NCBI RefSeq assembly: GCF_002699985.1
Contig: NZ_LKBT01000067.1
Coordinates: forward strand, 211,744 to 275,743
Direction: 5' to 3'
Length of the DNA stretch: 64,000 nucleotides
Source: Pseudomonas sp. ICMP 561
Lineage (GTDB): Bacteria > Pseudomonadota > Gammaproteobacteria > Pseudomonadales > Pseudomonadaceae
The notes beneath the pieces were generated by a model that saw only the letters and a list, made by a program, of their open reading frames with translations, was not told where the DNA came from and searched no databases. Every line of letters starts with the position of its first letter. Positions within the stretch are counted from its first letter, which is position 1. Below are positions 53,423 through 62,253 of the stretch, in pieces. A program made the translations under genes and the position numbers.

Positions 53423-55276
53423 ATGCTCAAACGCCTTGTGTATCTGGCGCTCTGCGTCTGCACCCCGCTGTCCGCCGCGCAACACGCGAGCGATGAACGT
53501 TTGCAGCAACTGGCCAATGAGCCATTCTGGATTTCATTAGGGCATTACGAGACCGCCAAGCTGGGTGGCTGGCGCAGCTATGTTGACGACCCAAAATTCT
53601 TTCTCTCGGCCAACGGTGAACACGACCCGAAGGCGGAGCTGAGCGCCACCGTTGATGCCCTCTATGCCCCGGCAAGCGCGGGCGAGAAGCACGCCCAGTG
53701 TGTCTACCCGGCACGCACTCGCTGGCTGAAGGATCAATTGCAGCTCAAAGACCTGCCAGCCGTAGAGTGCAAAGAGTTCACTCAATGGTTCAAGGACGTT
53801 GCACCCGACAGCGCAGTAATGATCTTCCCCGCCGCCTACCTGAACAGCCCGTCATCCATGTTCGGCCATACGCTGCTGCGCATCGATCAGGCTGATGTAA
53901 AAACCAATAACACTGCCCTGCTCAGCTATGCGATCAACTTCGGTGCTTATATCGAAGGCATGGACAACAGCATTCTGTATGCCTGGAAGGGCTTGGCTGG
54001 CGGCTACCCCGGCCTGTTCGCGCTGGTGCCTTACCAGGAAAAACTGTCGGAATATCGCAGCCTGGAAAACCGCGACCTGTGGGAATACCACCTCAACCTG
54101 ACCCCGGAAGAAACCGGGCGAATGGTTGAACACGTGTGGGAGCTCAAGCAGATCCGCTTCGGTTACTACTTCTTCGACGAAAACTGCTCTTATCGCCTAC
54201 TGGAACTGCTGCAGGTTGCTCGCCCCGGCTTGAAGCTCACCGAGCAATTCCCTCTGACCGCTATCCCGACCGATACCGTCAAGGCTGTCAAAGCCGCTGG
54301 CCTTGTGGACAAGATCGACTACCGTCCTTCCCGGGAACGCGAACTGCTTGAGCGCGCAAAACCGCTAAACAGCTCCGAGCAGCAATGGGTACTGGATGTC
54401 AGTGCCGATCAGAAGCAACTGCAAAACCCTGAATACCTTGCTCAACCCAAAGAGCGTCGCGCGCTGATTCAGGATGCCGCGTATCGCCTGGAACGCTACC
54501 GCGCGAACGGTCAGGAACGTGATGCCGGGCGCGCTCAGCGCAGCTTCGAGCTACTGCGTGCAATCAATCAGAACCCGCCGCCAGCGCTGGACATCAAACG
54601 TCCCGGTTTACCCGAAGATGGTCACGAGTCCCGCACTTGGCAAGCCGGCGTCGGCACCCGTGATGACAAGGCCTTTGCAGAATATGGCCTGCGCATGGCC
54701 TATCACGATCTCAACGACAACGCCTATGGCTTCCCGCTGGGGGCGCAGATCGAAATCCTGCAACTCAAGCTGCGTCAGTACGAAGGCAATCACTGGCAAC
54801 TGCAGCAACTGGATCTGGCGACGATTCGTTCGCTGACGCCGCGCAATGCGCTGCTGCAACCCTGGTCGTGGCAAGTGACTGGCGGTCTGGAGCGAGTACT
54901 CGGTAAACACGGCGATGAAACGCTGGTTTCCCATGTGAACGGCGGCGCAGGCGGGACATGGCAGTTGGGCGAAGACGTGCTGGGTTTCGCGCTGGGCACC
55001 GTTCGTGTCGAGCACAACAACGATTTCGCCGAGTTCATCTCACCCGCTGCCGGCTTCAACACCGGCGTGTTGTGGCGTAATCCGTTGGGTAACCTGAGCC
55101 TTGAAACCAAGGGCGACTATTTCACCAACGGCGAAGTCCGCCGCAGCATCAGCCTCAACCAGCAGTGGGAACTGTCACGCAACTTTGGCCTGCGCCTGAG
55201 CGCACAGCGCGAGTTCAGCCAACTGAGCTCCCCGCAGAACGAAGTGATGCTTGAGGTGAAGTGGTATCACTATTGA
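53423..55276 (+). CDS. DUF4105 (Lnb N-terminal domain) envelope protein
   Basis: 617 residues. Signal peptide MLKRLVYLALCVCTPLSAAQ. The DUF4105/Lnb-N domain (about 100-300) shows AAYLNSPSSMFGHTLLRID and RFGYYFFDENCSYRLLELL, which carry the conserved His and Cys of this NlpC/P60-like fold. The C-terminal third has alternating patterns ending in VMLEVKWYHY, typical of an outer-membrane beta-barrel with a terminal aromatic. It is probably an outer membrane protein with a periplasmic or surface hydrolase-like domain; substrate unknown. Confidence 0.87.
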   Translation: MLKRLVYLALCVCTPLSAAQHASDERLQQLANEPFWISLGHYETAKLGGWRSYVDDPKFFLSANGEHDPKAELSATVDALYAPASAGEKHAQCVYPARTRWLKDQLQLKDLPAVECKEFTQWFKDVAPDSAVMIFPAAYLNSPSSMFGHTLLRIDQADVKTNNTALLSYAINFGAYIEGMDNSILYAWKGLAGGYPGLFALVPYQEKLSEYRSLENRDLWEYHLNLTPEETGRMVEHVWELKQIRFGYYFFDENCSYRLLELLQVARPGLKLTEQFPLTAIPTDTVKAVKAAGLVDKIDYRPSRERELLERAKPLNSSEQQWVLDVSADQKQLQNPEYLAQPKERRALIQDAAYRLERYRANGQERDAGRAQRSFELLRAINQNPPPALDIKRPGLPEDGHESRTWQAGVGTRDDKAFAEYGLRMAYHDLNDNAYGFPLGAQIEILQLKLRQYEGNHWQLQQLDLATIRSLTPRNALLQPWSWQVTGGLERVLGKHGDETLVSHVNGGAGGTWQLGEDVLGFALGTVRVEHNNDFAEFISPAAGFNTGVLWRNPLGNLSLETKGDYFTNGEVRRSISLNQQWELSRNFGLRLSAQREFSQLSSPQNEVMLEVKWYHY

Positions 55277-55296
55277 TTGATAGGCGGTGCGAGTAC

Positions 55297-55370
55297 CTGT
55301 AGGAGCTGCCGAAGGCTGCGAAAGCATTCATCCTGACACGCCCCATCGCAGCCTTCGGCAGCTCCTACAG
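55297..55370. repeat. REP inverted pair (class A)
   Basis: CTGTAGGAGCTGCCGAAGGC and complement, between the DUF4105 and GreB-like genes. Confidence 0.9.
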
Positions 55371-55447
55371 GGAATAACATCTGCGTAATAATCAACGAAA
55401 CTTATCCCCCGCACCCATGGCCCAACCTCCATTAGAGGAGAAAAACC

Positions 55448-55945
55448 ATGAGCCGCGCCTTCGTCAACGAAGACAACGCCGCTGCGGATGCCGACCAGCC
55501 GGTCGAGCGCCTGATCAGCGAGCAACCCAATTACGTTACCGCCAGCGGTCTGGAGCATTTGCAGCGCCGCGTCGCCGAACTTCAGGCCCATCACAGCGAG
55601 ATCGCGGCACTGGATCAAGACAACGACAAACAGCATCTGGCTGACCTTGAACGTGACCTGCGTTATTTCAATCAGCGCCTGCTAAGTGCACAAGTCGTCA
55701 CTCCCGCCATCTCGACGGAAAAGGTCCAGATCGGAAGCTGGGTGACCTATGCCGATGAAGACAGCACTGAACATCGCGTGCAACTGGTCGGCGAAGATCA
55801 GGCTGATGCAGCCGCAGGTTTGATTAACTGGGCCTCGCCGCTGGGTCGCGCCTTGATTGGCGCGCAGTTGGGTGATGAAGTGCTCTGGAAGCGCCCGGCC
55901 GGAGATCAGGATATCGAGGTTATTCTGATTGAACCGGATGCATAG
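55448..55945 (+). CDS. GreA/GreB-family transcription elongation factor-like protein
   Basis: 165 residues. N-terminal coiled coil (about 30-85) with an acidic turn (AALDQDNDKQ) and a C-terminal FKBP-like Gre domain (VQIGSWVTYADEDSTEHRVQLVGEDQADAAAGLINWASPLGRALIGAQLGDEV). This is the GreB-like architecture: it could enter the RNA polymerase secondary channel and stimulate transcript cleavage, or act as an antagonist. AGAGGAG lies 8 bases before ATG. Whether it is the main GreB or a paralogue cannot be told from this window. Confidence 0.85.
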   Translation: MSRAFVNEDNAAADADQPVERLISEQPNYVTASGLEHLQRRVAELQAHHSEIAALDQDNDKQHLADLERDLRYFNQRLLSAQVVTPAISTEKVQIGSWVTYADEDSTEHRVQLVGEDQADAAAGLINWASPLGRALIGAQLGDEVLWKRPAGDQDIEVILIEPDA

Positions 55946-55956
55946 GGTATGCCGCC

Positions 55957-56037
55957 CGGTAGGAGCGAACTTGTTCGCGAGGCGATGCACCTGACACACC
56001 ACGTCGTCTGCCTCGCGAACAAGTTCGCTCCTGCCGG
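55957..56037. repeat. REP inverted pair (class B)
   Basis: GGTAGGAGCGAACTTGTTCGC and complement, 10 bases after the GreB-like stop. Confidence 0.9.
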
Positions 56038-56071
56038 ACGCTTTACATATCGATAAGCGAACATTGCTGCC

Positions 56072-56100
56072 AAAAAAAACGGAGCCCGTAGGCTCCGTTT
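56072..56100 (-). terminator. Terminator of ettA
   Basis: Minus strand: AACGGAGCC-TACG-GGCTCCGTTTTTTTT, strong stem with eight T; it may also act on the convergent greB-like transcript. Confidence 0.9.
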
Positions 56101-56118
56101 CTGTAACACCTGAATAAA

Positions 56119-57783
56119 TCAGGCTAGCTTCTTGTGGCGTACCCGATGCGGCTGGGCCGCAGCGTCGCCCAAGCGTTTCTTGCGGTCGGCTTCGTACTCG
56201 GTGTAGTTGCCTTCAAAGAACACTGCTTGCGAATCATCTTCGTAAGCCAGGATGTGGGTCGCAACCCGGTCCAGGAACCACCGATCGTGAGAGATCACAA
56301 TGGCGGCGCCAGGGAAGTCCAGCAGTGCTTCTTCCAGCGAACGCAGGGTTTCCACGTCGAGGTCGTTGGACGGTTCGTCGAGCAGCAAGACGTTGCCGCC
56401 TTCCTTCAAGGTCAACGCCAAGTGCAAGCGACCACGCTCACCACCGGAGAGATCCTTGACGAACTTCTGCTGATCACCGCCCTTGAAGTTGAAGCGGCCG
56501 ACATAAGTGCGTGACGGGATTTCGTAGTTGCCGATACGGATCTGGTCGGAACCGTCGGAAATCTGCTGGAACACAGTCTTGCTGCCATCCAGGTCGTCAC
56601 GGCTCTGATCAACACAAGCCAGTTGCACGGTTTCACCAATCTCGATGCTGCCCGAGTCCGGCGTTTCCTTGCCCATCAACATGCGGAACAGGGTCGATTT
56701 ACCGGCACCGTTACCACCGATCACGCCCACGATTGCGCCTTTAGGCATGGCGAACGACAGGTTGTCGATCAGCACGCGATCGCCGTAACCCTTGCTGACG
56801 TTCTTGAATTCGATGACCTTGTCGCCCAGGCGTGGACCGGCCGGGATATAGATCTCGTTGGTTTCACTGCGCTTCTGGAATTCCTGCGATTGCATTTCTT
56901 CAAAGCGTTGCAGACGAGCCTTAGACTTGGACTGACGTGCCTTGGCACCTTTGCGAACCCATTCCAGCTCTTCTTTCATAGCCTTTTCATGGGCCGACTG
57001 CTGCTTGGACTCCTGGGCAAGACGATCGGATTTGGCTTCCAGCCAGCCCGAATAGTTGCCCTCGTAAGGAATGCCAGCGCCGCGGTCGAGTTCCAGAATC
57101 CAGCCCGCGACGTTATCCAGGAAGTAACGGTCGTGCGTGATCGCAACCACTGTGCCCGGGAAATCGTGCAGGAAGTGTTCAAGCCAGGCTACCGAGTCGG
57201 CATCCAGGTGGTTGGTCGGCTCGTCGAGGAGCAGCATGTCCGGCGCGGACAGCAGCAGGCGGCAGAGGGCTACACGACGTTTTTCACCGCCGGAAAGCAC
57301 TTCAACCTTCGCATCCCACGCTGGCAAACGAAGCGCATCGGCGGCGACTTCCAGTTGGCGGTCCAGATTGTGGCCATCGGAGGCCTGGAGGATGGCTTCC
57401 AGCTTCGCCTGCTCGGCAGCCAGCTTGTCGAAGTCAGCATCAGGGTCTGCATATTCTGCATACACTTCATCAAGACGCGCCTGAGCGTTCTTGATCACAC
57501 TGACCGCTTCCTCAACCACTTCACGCACGGTCTTGGTCGGATCAAGCTGCGGCTCTTGAGGCAGATAACCGATGTTCAGTTCAGGCATCGGACGTGCTTC
57601 ACCGTCGAACTCGGTGTCGACACCCGCCATGATTTTCAGAAGAGTGGACTTACCCGAACCGTTCAGACCGAGCACGCCGATCTTGGCGCCCGGGAAAAAC
57701 GACAGGGATATATTTTTGAGAATTTCCCGCTTCGGCGGCACAACTTTGCTCAGCCGATGCATGGTGAAGACGTATTGGGCCAT
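56119..57783 (-). CDS. ettA: ABC-F translational throttle protein EttA
   Basis: 554 residues, two ABC domains on one chain and no membrane part. Walker A GLNGSGKST (about 38) and GGNGAGKST (about 356), signatures LSGGE in both halves, and the ABC-F linker (EWVRKGAKARQSKSKARLQRFEEM). EttA binds the ribosomal E site and couples initiation of elongation to ATP/ADP levels. ATG 57783 (MAQYVFTMHRLSKVVPPKREIL) is the family start; the frame continues to 57870. Confidence 0.97.
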   Translation of the reverse strand: MAQYVFTMHRLSKVVPPKREILKNISLSFFPGAKIGVLGLNGSGKSTLLKIMAGVDTEFDGEARPMPELNIGYLPQEPQLDPTKTVREVVEEAVSVIKNAQARLDEVYAEYADPDADFDKLAAEQAKLEAILQASDGHNLDRQLEVAADALRLPAWDAKVEVLSGGEKRRVALCRLLLSAPDMLLLDEPTNHLDADSVAWLEHFLHDFPGTVVAITHDRYFLDNVAGWILELDRGAGIPYEGNYSGWLEAKSDRLAQESKQQSAHEKAMKEELEWVRKGAKARQSKSKARLQRFEEMQSQEFQKRSETNEIYIPAGPRLGDKVIEFKNVSKGYGDRVLIDNLSFAMPKGAIVGVIGGNGAGKSTLFRMLMGKETPDSGSIEIGETVQLACVDQSRDDLDGSKTVFQQISDGSDQIRIGNYEIPSRTYVGRFNFKGGDQQKFVKDLSGGERGRLHLALTLKEGGNVLLLDEPSNDLDVETLRSLEEALLDFPGAAIVISHDRWFLDRVATHILAYEDDSQAVFFEGNYTEYEADRKKRLGDAAAQPHRVRHKKLA

Positions 57784-57882
57784 GGGATGAAAACCTGGGT
57801 TTATGACTGTTGAATAGGGACGCGAGCTTGGCGCTACGACGCAAAAAAACGTTTTATTTGTCGACGGCACTTGCCGTTGGAC

Positions 57883-57933
57883 GGTTCCACGCCTTGAATT
57901 ATCTACATCGCAGGATGTGAGGGCCGTGGAACC
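57883..57933 (+). promoter_or_regulatory. Nested inverted repeat in the ettA-morA gap
   Basis: GGTTCCACG and CGTGGAACC are a 9-bp inverted repeat enclosing 33 bases, within which ACATC-GCAG-GATGT forms a second perfect hairpin. The 394-base gap between divergent ettA and morA holds no gene I can support; this structured element could be part of the morA leader, an operator or a small RNA. Confidence 0.45.
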
Positions 57934-58177
57934 AGATCAAAGTTTGCAAGCAGTGGAGTCACTCATGCAGAAGTCGGCAGAGGCTGCGCGTTGGGCAAAG
58001 CTACCCGAATGCGGGCTTGAGGGCAAACCATCTGAGCCAGCGGGGCTGGCACTTAGCCACAACTCAAGGCATGCTAGCCGCCCTTTGGGCGTCGGCATAT
58101 AGTTCCCCCGCATTCGCGGCAGCGCAGCCCGATGCTATCGTTTTCAAACAGCCTGTTCAGTTCAGTAGTCAGGATCA

Positions 58178-61100
58178 ATGTTGCCAACATCAACTCCCCC
58201 GTCTCAATCGAGCGCCACCAGGAGCGCAACAGCGGTGCCTTTGCGCGGGTCATTGAAAGGCATGCTGGCAGCGCTGGTGTTGATGATGCTTGCACTGATT
58301 CTTTGGCAGTTGATTGATCAGTACCAACAGAACCAGGATCGTCAACGCCATCGCAGTCTCGACTACAGCGTGCAGCTGGCGGACCGCTTGAGCCTGAACA
58401 TGGAGCTGAGTGCTCAAGTGGCGCTCAATTTGCTGAGCCGCAGCAGCCCACAGGAGCCTCAAAGCCCGGAGCAGAAAATAAAGCTGTTGGACGACTTGCG
58501 TCATTCGCTGCCCTCTTTGCGCAGCATTGCGTGGCTGGACGCGAGCGGCAAGGTCACAACAGACAGCCTGGATGCTTCCACCGACGCCTTGTTTCTCAAG
58601 CAGACGGTCCAACAAGCCATGGGCCGGCCTTTTTATTACGACAACAGTGAAGACGGCTCGCAGATCTACCTGCTGATCCAGCATCCCGGTAAAAGCAACC
58701 AAAGCTATTGGGCACTGCGTTTGAGCCCGGACGTCCTCAAGTCCCTGACGCGTCAGACGCGCCAGGGTTTCCAGCCGCTCTGGCGCCTGGAGAACCGCTC
58801 CACTGATCGCCTGTTATTTCGCGACAAAACCATCGAGCATGAACCGCTGGTGAGCAGCATTGGCGAGATCGAGAGCGTGCTGCTTCAACCTCTGACCAAT
58901 AGTAATTGGCAGCTACGCGGCCAGTTCGACGTCAGCAAGGCGCGTGAACAACTGCTCGGGCCGTTGATCGGCAAATGCGTGATTGGCCTGCTTTGTTCAA
59001 TCCTGCCGTTATTCGCGCTGTTGAGCCTGCGTCGACGTCAACGTCAGCTCCATGAGAGCAGACGCCGCTATCAGGATATTTTCGAAGGTGCTGGCGTCGC
59101 CATCTGCGTGCTGGATATGTCAGACCTGCCCGGCTATCTCGAAACACTGCAAATCGATAACAGCCAGGGACTGAATGAACTGCTCAAGGCCCAGCCCGGG
59201 CAACTCAAGGCGCTGCTGCGCAAATTGCGCATTACCGAAGTCAATCAGGTCGCATTGAGCCTGCTCAACGTCAAATCCAACGATCAGGCATGGCAGCACG
59301 TTATAGAAGGCGGGCAGCGAAGCCATCAAGGGATTGGCGAGCAACTGATCCACGCGGTGCTGACCCGAAAAAACCAGCTGGAAATCGAAATCCGCCTGAC
59401 TCGGGATCGCGGCGAAGATCAATACCTGTGGCTGGTGGTGCGGCTGCCTGAAGACCGCGAGGACTTCAATTCCGTCATTCTGAGTATCGGCGACATCACC
59501 AGTCGCAAGCGGGTCGAGCTGTCGCAGCAGGAACGCGAAGGGTTCTGGTCGAATGTGGTGCGCACCGTCCCGGACCATCTGTATGTGCAGGATGTGCTCA
59601 GCCAACGGATGATCTATAGCAACCACAACCTTGGCCAGACACTCGGTTACAGCAGGACTGAACTGCTGCGCATGGGCGAGTTTTTCTGGGAGATGCTGCT
59701 GCACCCCGATGACGCCGAGCGTTATCAGGACATGCGCCTGCGACAGCGCCACCGTGGTCACAGCGAACTTCTGCAATGCCAGCTGCGCTTCCGTGACCGT
59801 GACAATAAATGGCGGCGTTTCGATATCCGCGAGCAGGCGTTGTCCCGGGATCTTGATGATCAGGTTACGCGCATCATCGGCGTCGCCAAAGACATCACCG
59901 AACAGCTGGAAGCCAGCGAGTCCCTGCGTGACAGCGAACAGCGCTACCGCATGCTGGCCGAAAGCATCAGCGACGTGATCTTCTCCACCAACAGCAAACT
60001 CACGCCCAACTACGTCAGCCCTTCAGTGCAGGGCGTGCTCGGTTACAGTGCCGAATGGATTCTCAAGCACGGCTGGAAATCCACCGTCGCCAACCCGCAG
60101 CAACTGGCAGGCTTTTACGCGCTGATGGATCGCATCCGCAAAGTGCTGAAAAAACCGGAAGCACTGGCGGCCTTGCGCCAAGAGATCCCGACCCAGTTAT
60201 TCCTGTTTGACTGCCTGCGCGCCGACGGGCGGAAAATCCCTATCGAGTTGCGCCTGGTGCTGGTCTGGGACGACCAGGGTACGTTTGAGGGCATCCTTGG
60301 CGTGGGACGTGATATCAGCCAGCAGCGTCGGGCTGAAAAAGACCTGCGCATGGCCGCTACCGTATTCGAACACTCGACTTCCGCCATCCTGATTACCGAT
60401 CCGGCGGGCTACATCGTGCAAACCAACGAGGCGTTCAGCCGGGTCAGCGGTTACACCGCAGCACAGGTGCTCGACCAGTTACCCACTCTGCTGACCGTCG
60501 ATAACCAGCAGGAAGCGCACTTGCGCTACATCGTCAAACAGCTGAATCAGCACAGCAGTTGGGAAGGCGAAGTCTGGCTCAAACGTCGCAATGATGAACA
60601 CTACCCGGCCTGGGTCGGCATCACGGCAGTACTGGATGACGAAGGCGATCTGGCCAGTTACGTCTGCTTCTTCACCGATATCAGTGAGCGCAAGGCCAGC
60701 GAGCAGCGCATCCATCGCCTGGCTTACTACGACGCCCTGACTCACTTGCCGAACCGCTCGCTATTCCAGGATCGCCTGCACTCAGCGCTGCAGCATGCCG
60801 AGCGGCAGAATGCCTGGGTCGTGTTGATGTTCCTCGACCTTGACCGCTTCAAGCCGATCAACGACTCCCTGGGACACGCGGCCGGTGACCGCATGCTCAA
60901 GGAAATGGCCACGCGGCTGCTGGCGTGCGTCGCCGATGACGACACAGTTGCCCGCATGGGCGGCGACGAGTTCACCTTGCTGCTGCAACCGAGTCCGACT
61001 CGGGAGCTCGCCCTGAACCGCGCCATTCACGTTGCCGAGCAGATCCTGACCAGCCTGGTCACACCGTTCGTCCTTGAAGGGCGGGAGTTCTTCGTGACCG

Positions 61101-62032
61101 CCAGTATCGGCATCGCCCTCAGCCCTCAAGACGGTAACGAACTGAGCCAGTTGATGAAGAACGCCGACACCGCGATGTATCACGCGAAGGAAAACGGCAA
61201 AAACAACTTCCAGTTCTATCAGGCCGACATGAACGCTTCGGCGCTGGAACGCCTGGAGCTGGAAAGCGACTTGCGCCATGCACTGGAGCAGCAGGAATTC
61301 ACCCTGTTCTACCAGCCTCAGTTCAGCGGCGACGGCAAGCGCCTCACGGGTGCCGAAGCCTTGTTGCGCTGGCGTCATCCACGTCGCGGACTGGTCTCGC
61401 CAAACGAGTTCATTCCCGTACTGGAGGAGCTCGGGCTGGTGGTGGAAGTGGGCGACTGGGTACTCACCGAGGCCTGCAAACAGCTCAAAGCCTGGCACCG
61501 GGCCAAGGTGCGCGTGCCCAAGGTCTCGGTCAACATTTCCGCCCGGCAATTCGCTGACGGCCAGTTGGGTAACCGGATCGCCAATATTCTCCAGGAGACC
61601 GGGCTGTCCCCTGCCTGCCTTGAACTGGAGTTGACCGAAAGTATTCTGATGCGCGAAGTCGGCGTGGCGATGCAGATTCTCGACGGCCTCAAGCGCCTGG
61701 GCCTGAGCATTGCGGTAGATGACTTCGGCACCGGCTATTCGTCGCTGAACTACCTGAAACAGTTCCCCATCGACATCCTCAAGATCGACCGGACCTTCGT
61801 CGACGGTCTGCCTTCGGGCGAGCAGGACGCACAGATCGCCCGCGCCATCATCGCCATGGCCCACAGCCTGAACCTGGCGGTCATCGCCGAGGGCGTCGAA
61901 ACCCACGAGCAGCTCGAGTTTCTGCGCGAGCACGGTTGTGATGAAGTGCAAGGCTACCTCTTCGGCCGCCCGATGCCAGCCAGCATGTTCGAGGCGCAGT
62001 ACAGCAATGATGCGCTGTTTATGTTTGATTGA
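58178..62032 (+). CDS. morA: Membrane-bound PAS-GGDEF-EAL protein MorA
   Basis: 1284 residues. N-terminal membrane helix (about 29-48), a periplasmic sensor region (about 50-265), a second helix (about 268-290), several PAS domains (about 300-820, with ILSIGDITSRKR, IIGVAKDITEQ and ILGVGRDISQ ends), then GGDEF (intact GGDEF at 928-932) and EAL (E1060 in GAEALLRW; later DDFGTGYSSL and EGVE). Both active-site motifs are intact, so it may both make and degrade c-di-GMP. The RxxD inhibitory site five residues before GGDEF is missing (ADDD). MorA controls flagellar development, motility and biofilm in pseudomonads. Next to glyA, as with PA4601-PA4602. Confidence 0.93.
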   Translation: MLPTSTPPSQSSATRSATAVPLRGSLKGMLAALVLMMLALILWQLIDQYQQNQDRQRHRSLDYSVQLADRLSLNMELSAQVALNLLSRSSPQEPQSPEQKIKLLDDLRHSLPSLRSIAWLDASGKVTTDSLDASTDALFLKQTVQQAMGRPFYYDNSEDGSQIYLLIQHPGKSNQSYWALRLSPDVLKSLTRQTRQGFQPLWRLENRSTDRLLFRDKTIEHEPLVSSIGEIESVLLQPLTNSNWQLRGQFDVSKAREQLLGPLIGKCVIGLLCSILPLFALLSLRRRQRQLHESRRRYQDIFEGAGVAICVLDMSDLPGYLETLQIDNSQGLNELLKAQPGQLKALLRKLRITEVNQVALSLLNVKSNDQAWQHVIEGGQRSHQGIGEQLIHAVLTRKNQLEIEIRLTRDRGEDQYLWLVVRLPEDREDFNSVILSIGDITSRKRVELSQQEREGFWSNVVRTVPDHLYVQDVLSQRMIYSNHNLGQTLGYSRTELLRMGEFFWEMLLHPDDAERYQDMRLRQRHRGHSELLQCQLRFRDRDNKWRRFDIREQALSRDLDDQVTRIIGVAKDITEQLEASESLRDSEQRYRMLAESISDVIFSTNSKLTPNYVSPSVQGVLGYSAEWILKHGWKSTVANPQQLAGFYALMDRIRKVLKKPEALAALRQEIPTQLFLFDCLRADGRKIPIELRLVLVWDDQGTFEGILGVGRDISQQRRAEKDLRMAATVFEHSTSAILITDPAGYIVQTNEAFSRVSGYTAAQVLDQLPTLLTVDNQQEAHLRYIVKQLNQHSSWEGEVWLKRRNDEHYPAWVGITAVLDDEGDLASYVCFFTDISERKASEQRIHRLAYYDALTHLPNRSLFQDRLHSALQHAERQNAWVVLMFLDLDRFKPINDSLGHAAGDRMLKEMATRLLACVADDDTVARMGGDEFTLLLQPSPTRELALNRAIHVAEQILTSLVTPFVLEGREFFVTASIGIALSPQDGNELSQLMKNADTAMYHAKENGKNNFQFYQADMNASALERLELESDLRHALEQQEFTLFYQPQFSGDGKRLTGAEALLRWRHPRRGLVSPNEFIPVLEELGLVVEVGDWVLTEACKQLKAWHRAKVRVPKVSVNISARQFADGQLGNRIANILQETGLSPACLELELTESILMREVGVAMQILDGLKRLGLSIAVDDFGTGYSSLNYLKQFPIDILKIDRTFVDGLPSGEQDAQIARAIIAMAHSLNLAVIAEGVETHEQLEFLREHGCDEVQGYLFGRPMPASMFEAQYSNDALFMFD

Positions 62033-62038
62033 GAGGGA

Positions 62039-62160
62039 CAGCTACAAGCTACAAGCTACAAGCAAGGGCAAGGGCAAGGGCAAGGGCAAGGGCAAGGGCA
62101 AGGGCAAGGGCAAAAGCAGAACGGCTTTTGCTTGAAGCTTGCAACTTGTAACTTGAAGCT
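62039..62160. repeat. Palindrome with 8-copy hexanucleotide repeat between morA and glyA
   Basis: The left arm is a run of CTACAAG repeats; the right arm from about 62135 is its imperfect complement (GCTTGCAACTTGTAACTTG). Between them lie eight perfect CAAGGG copies (62063-62110), then a CAAAAGC ... GCTTTTG hairpin. It is noncoding, lies between the morA stop and glyA promoter region, and looks like a hairpin element whose arm has expanded by slippage. Confidence 0.9.
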
Positions 62161-62253
62161 GCTTCTAGACAACATGACTGCGTTTCATATCACTCCAGAA
62201 AGCGCTTGGGTTAGAATGCCCCCCTTTTCTGCCCCCGATCCCTGAGGACCGCC

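Noticed and set aside
61938..62135. Open frame ending in a Gly-Lys repeat tail
   Set aside because: Out-of-frame reading of the morA end running through the CAAGGG hexamer tract; no start signal.
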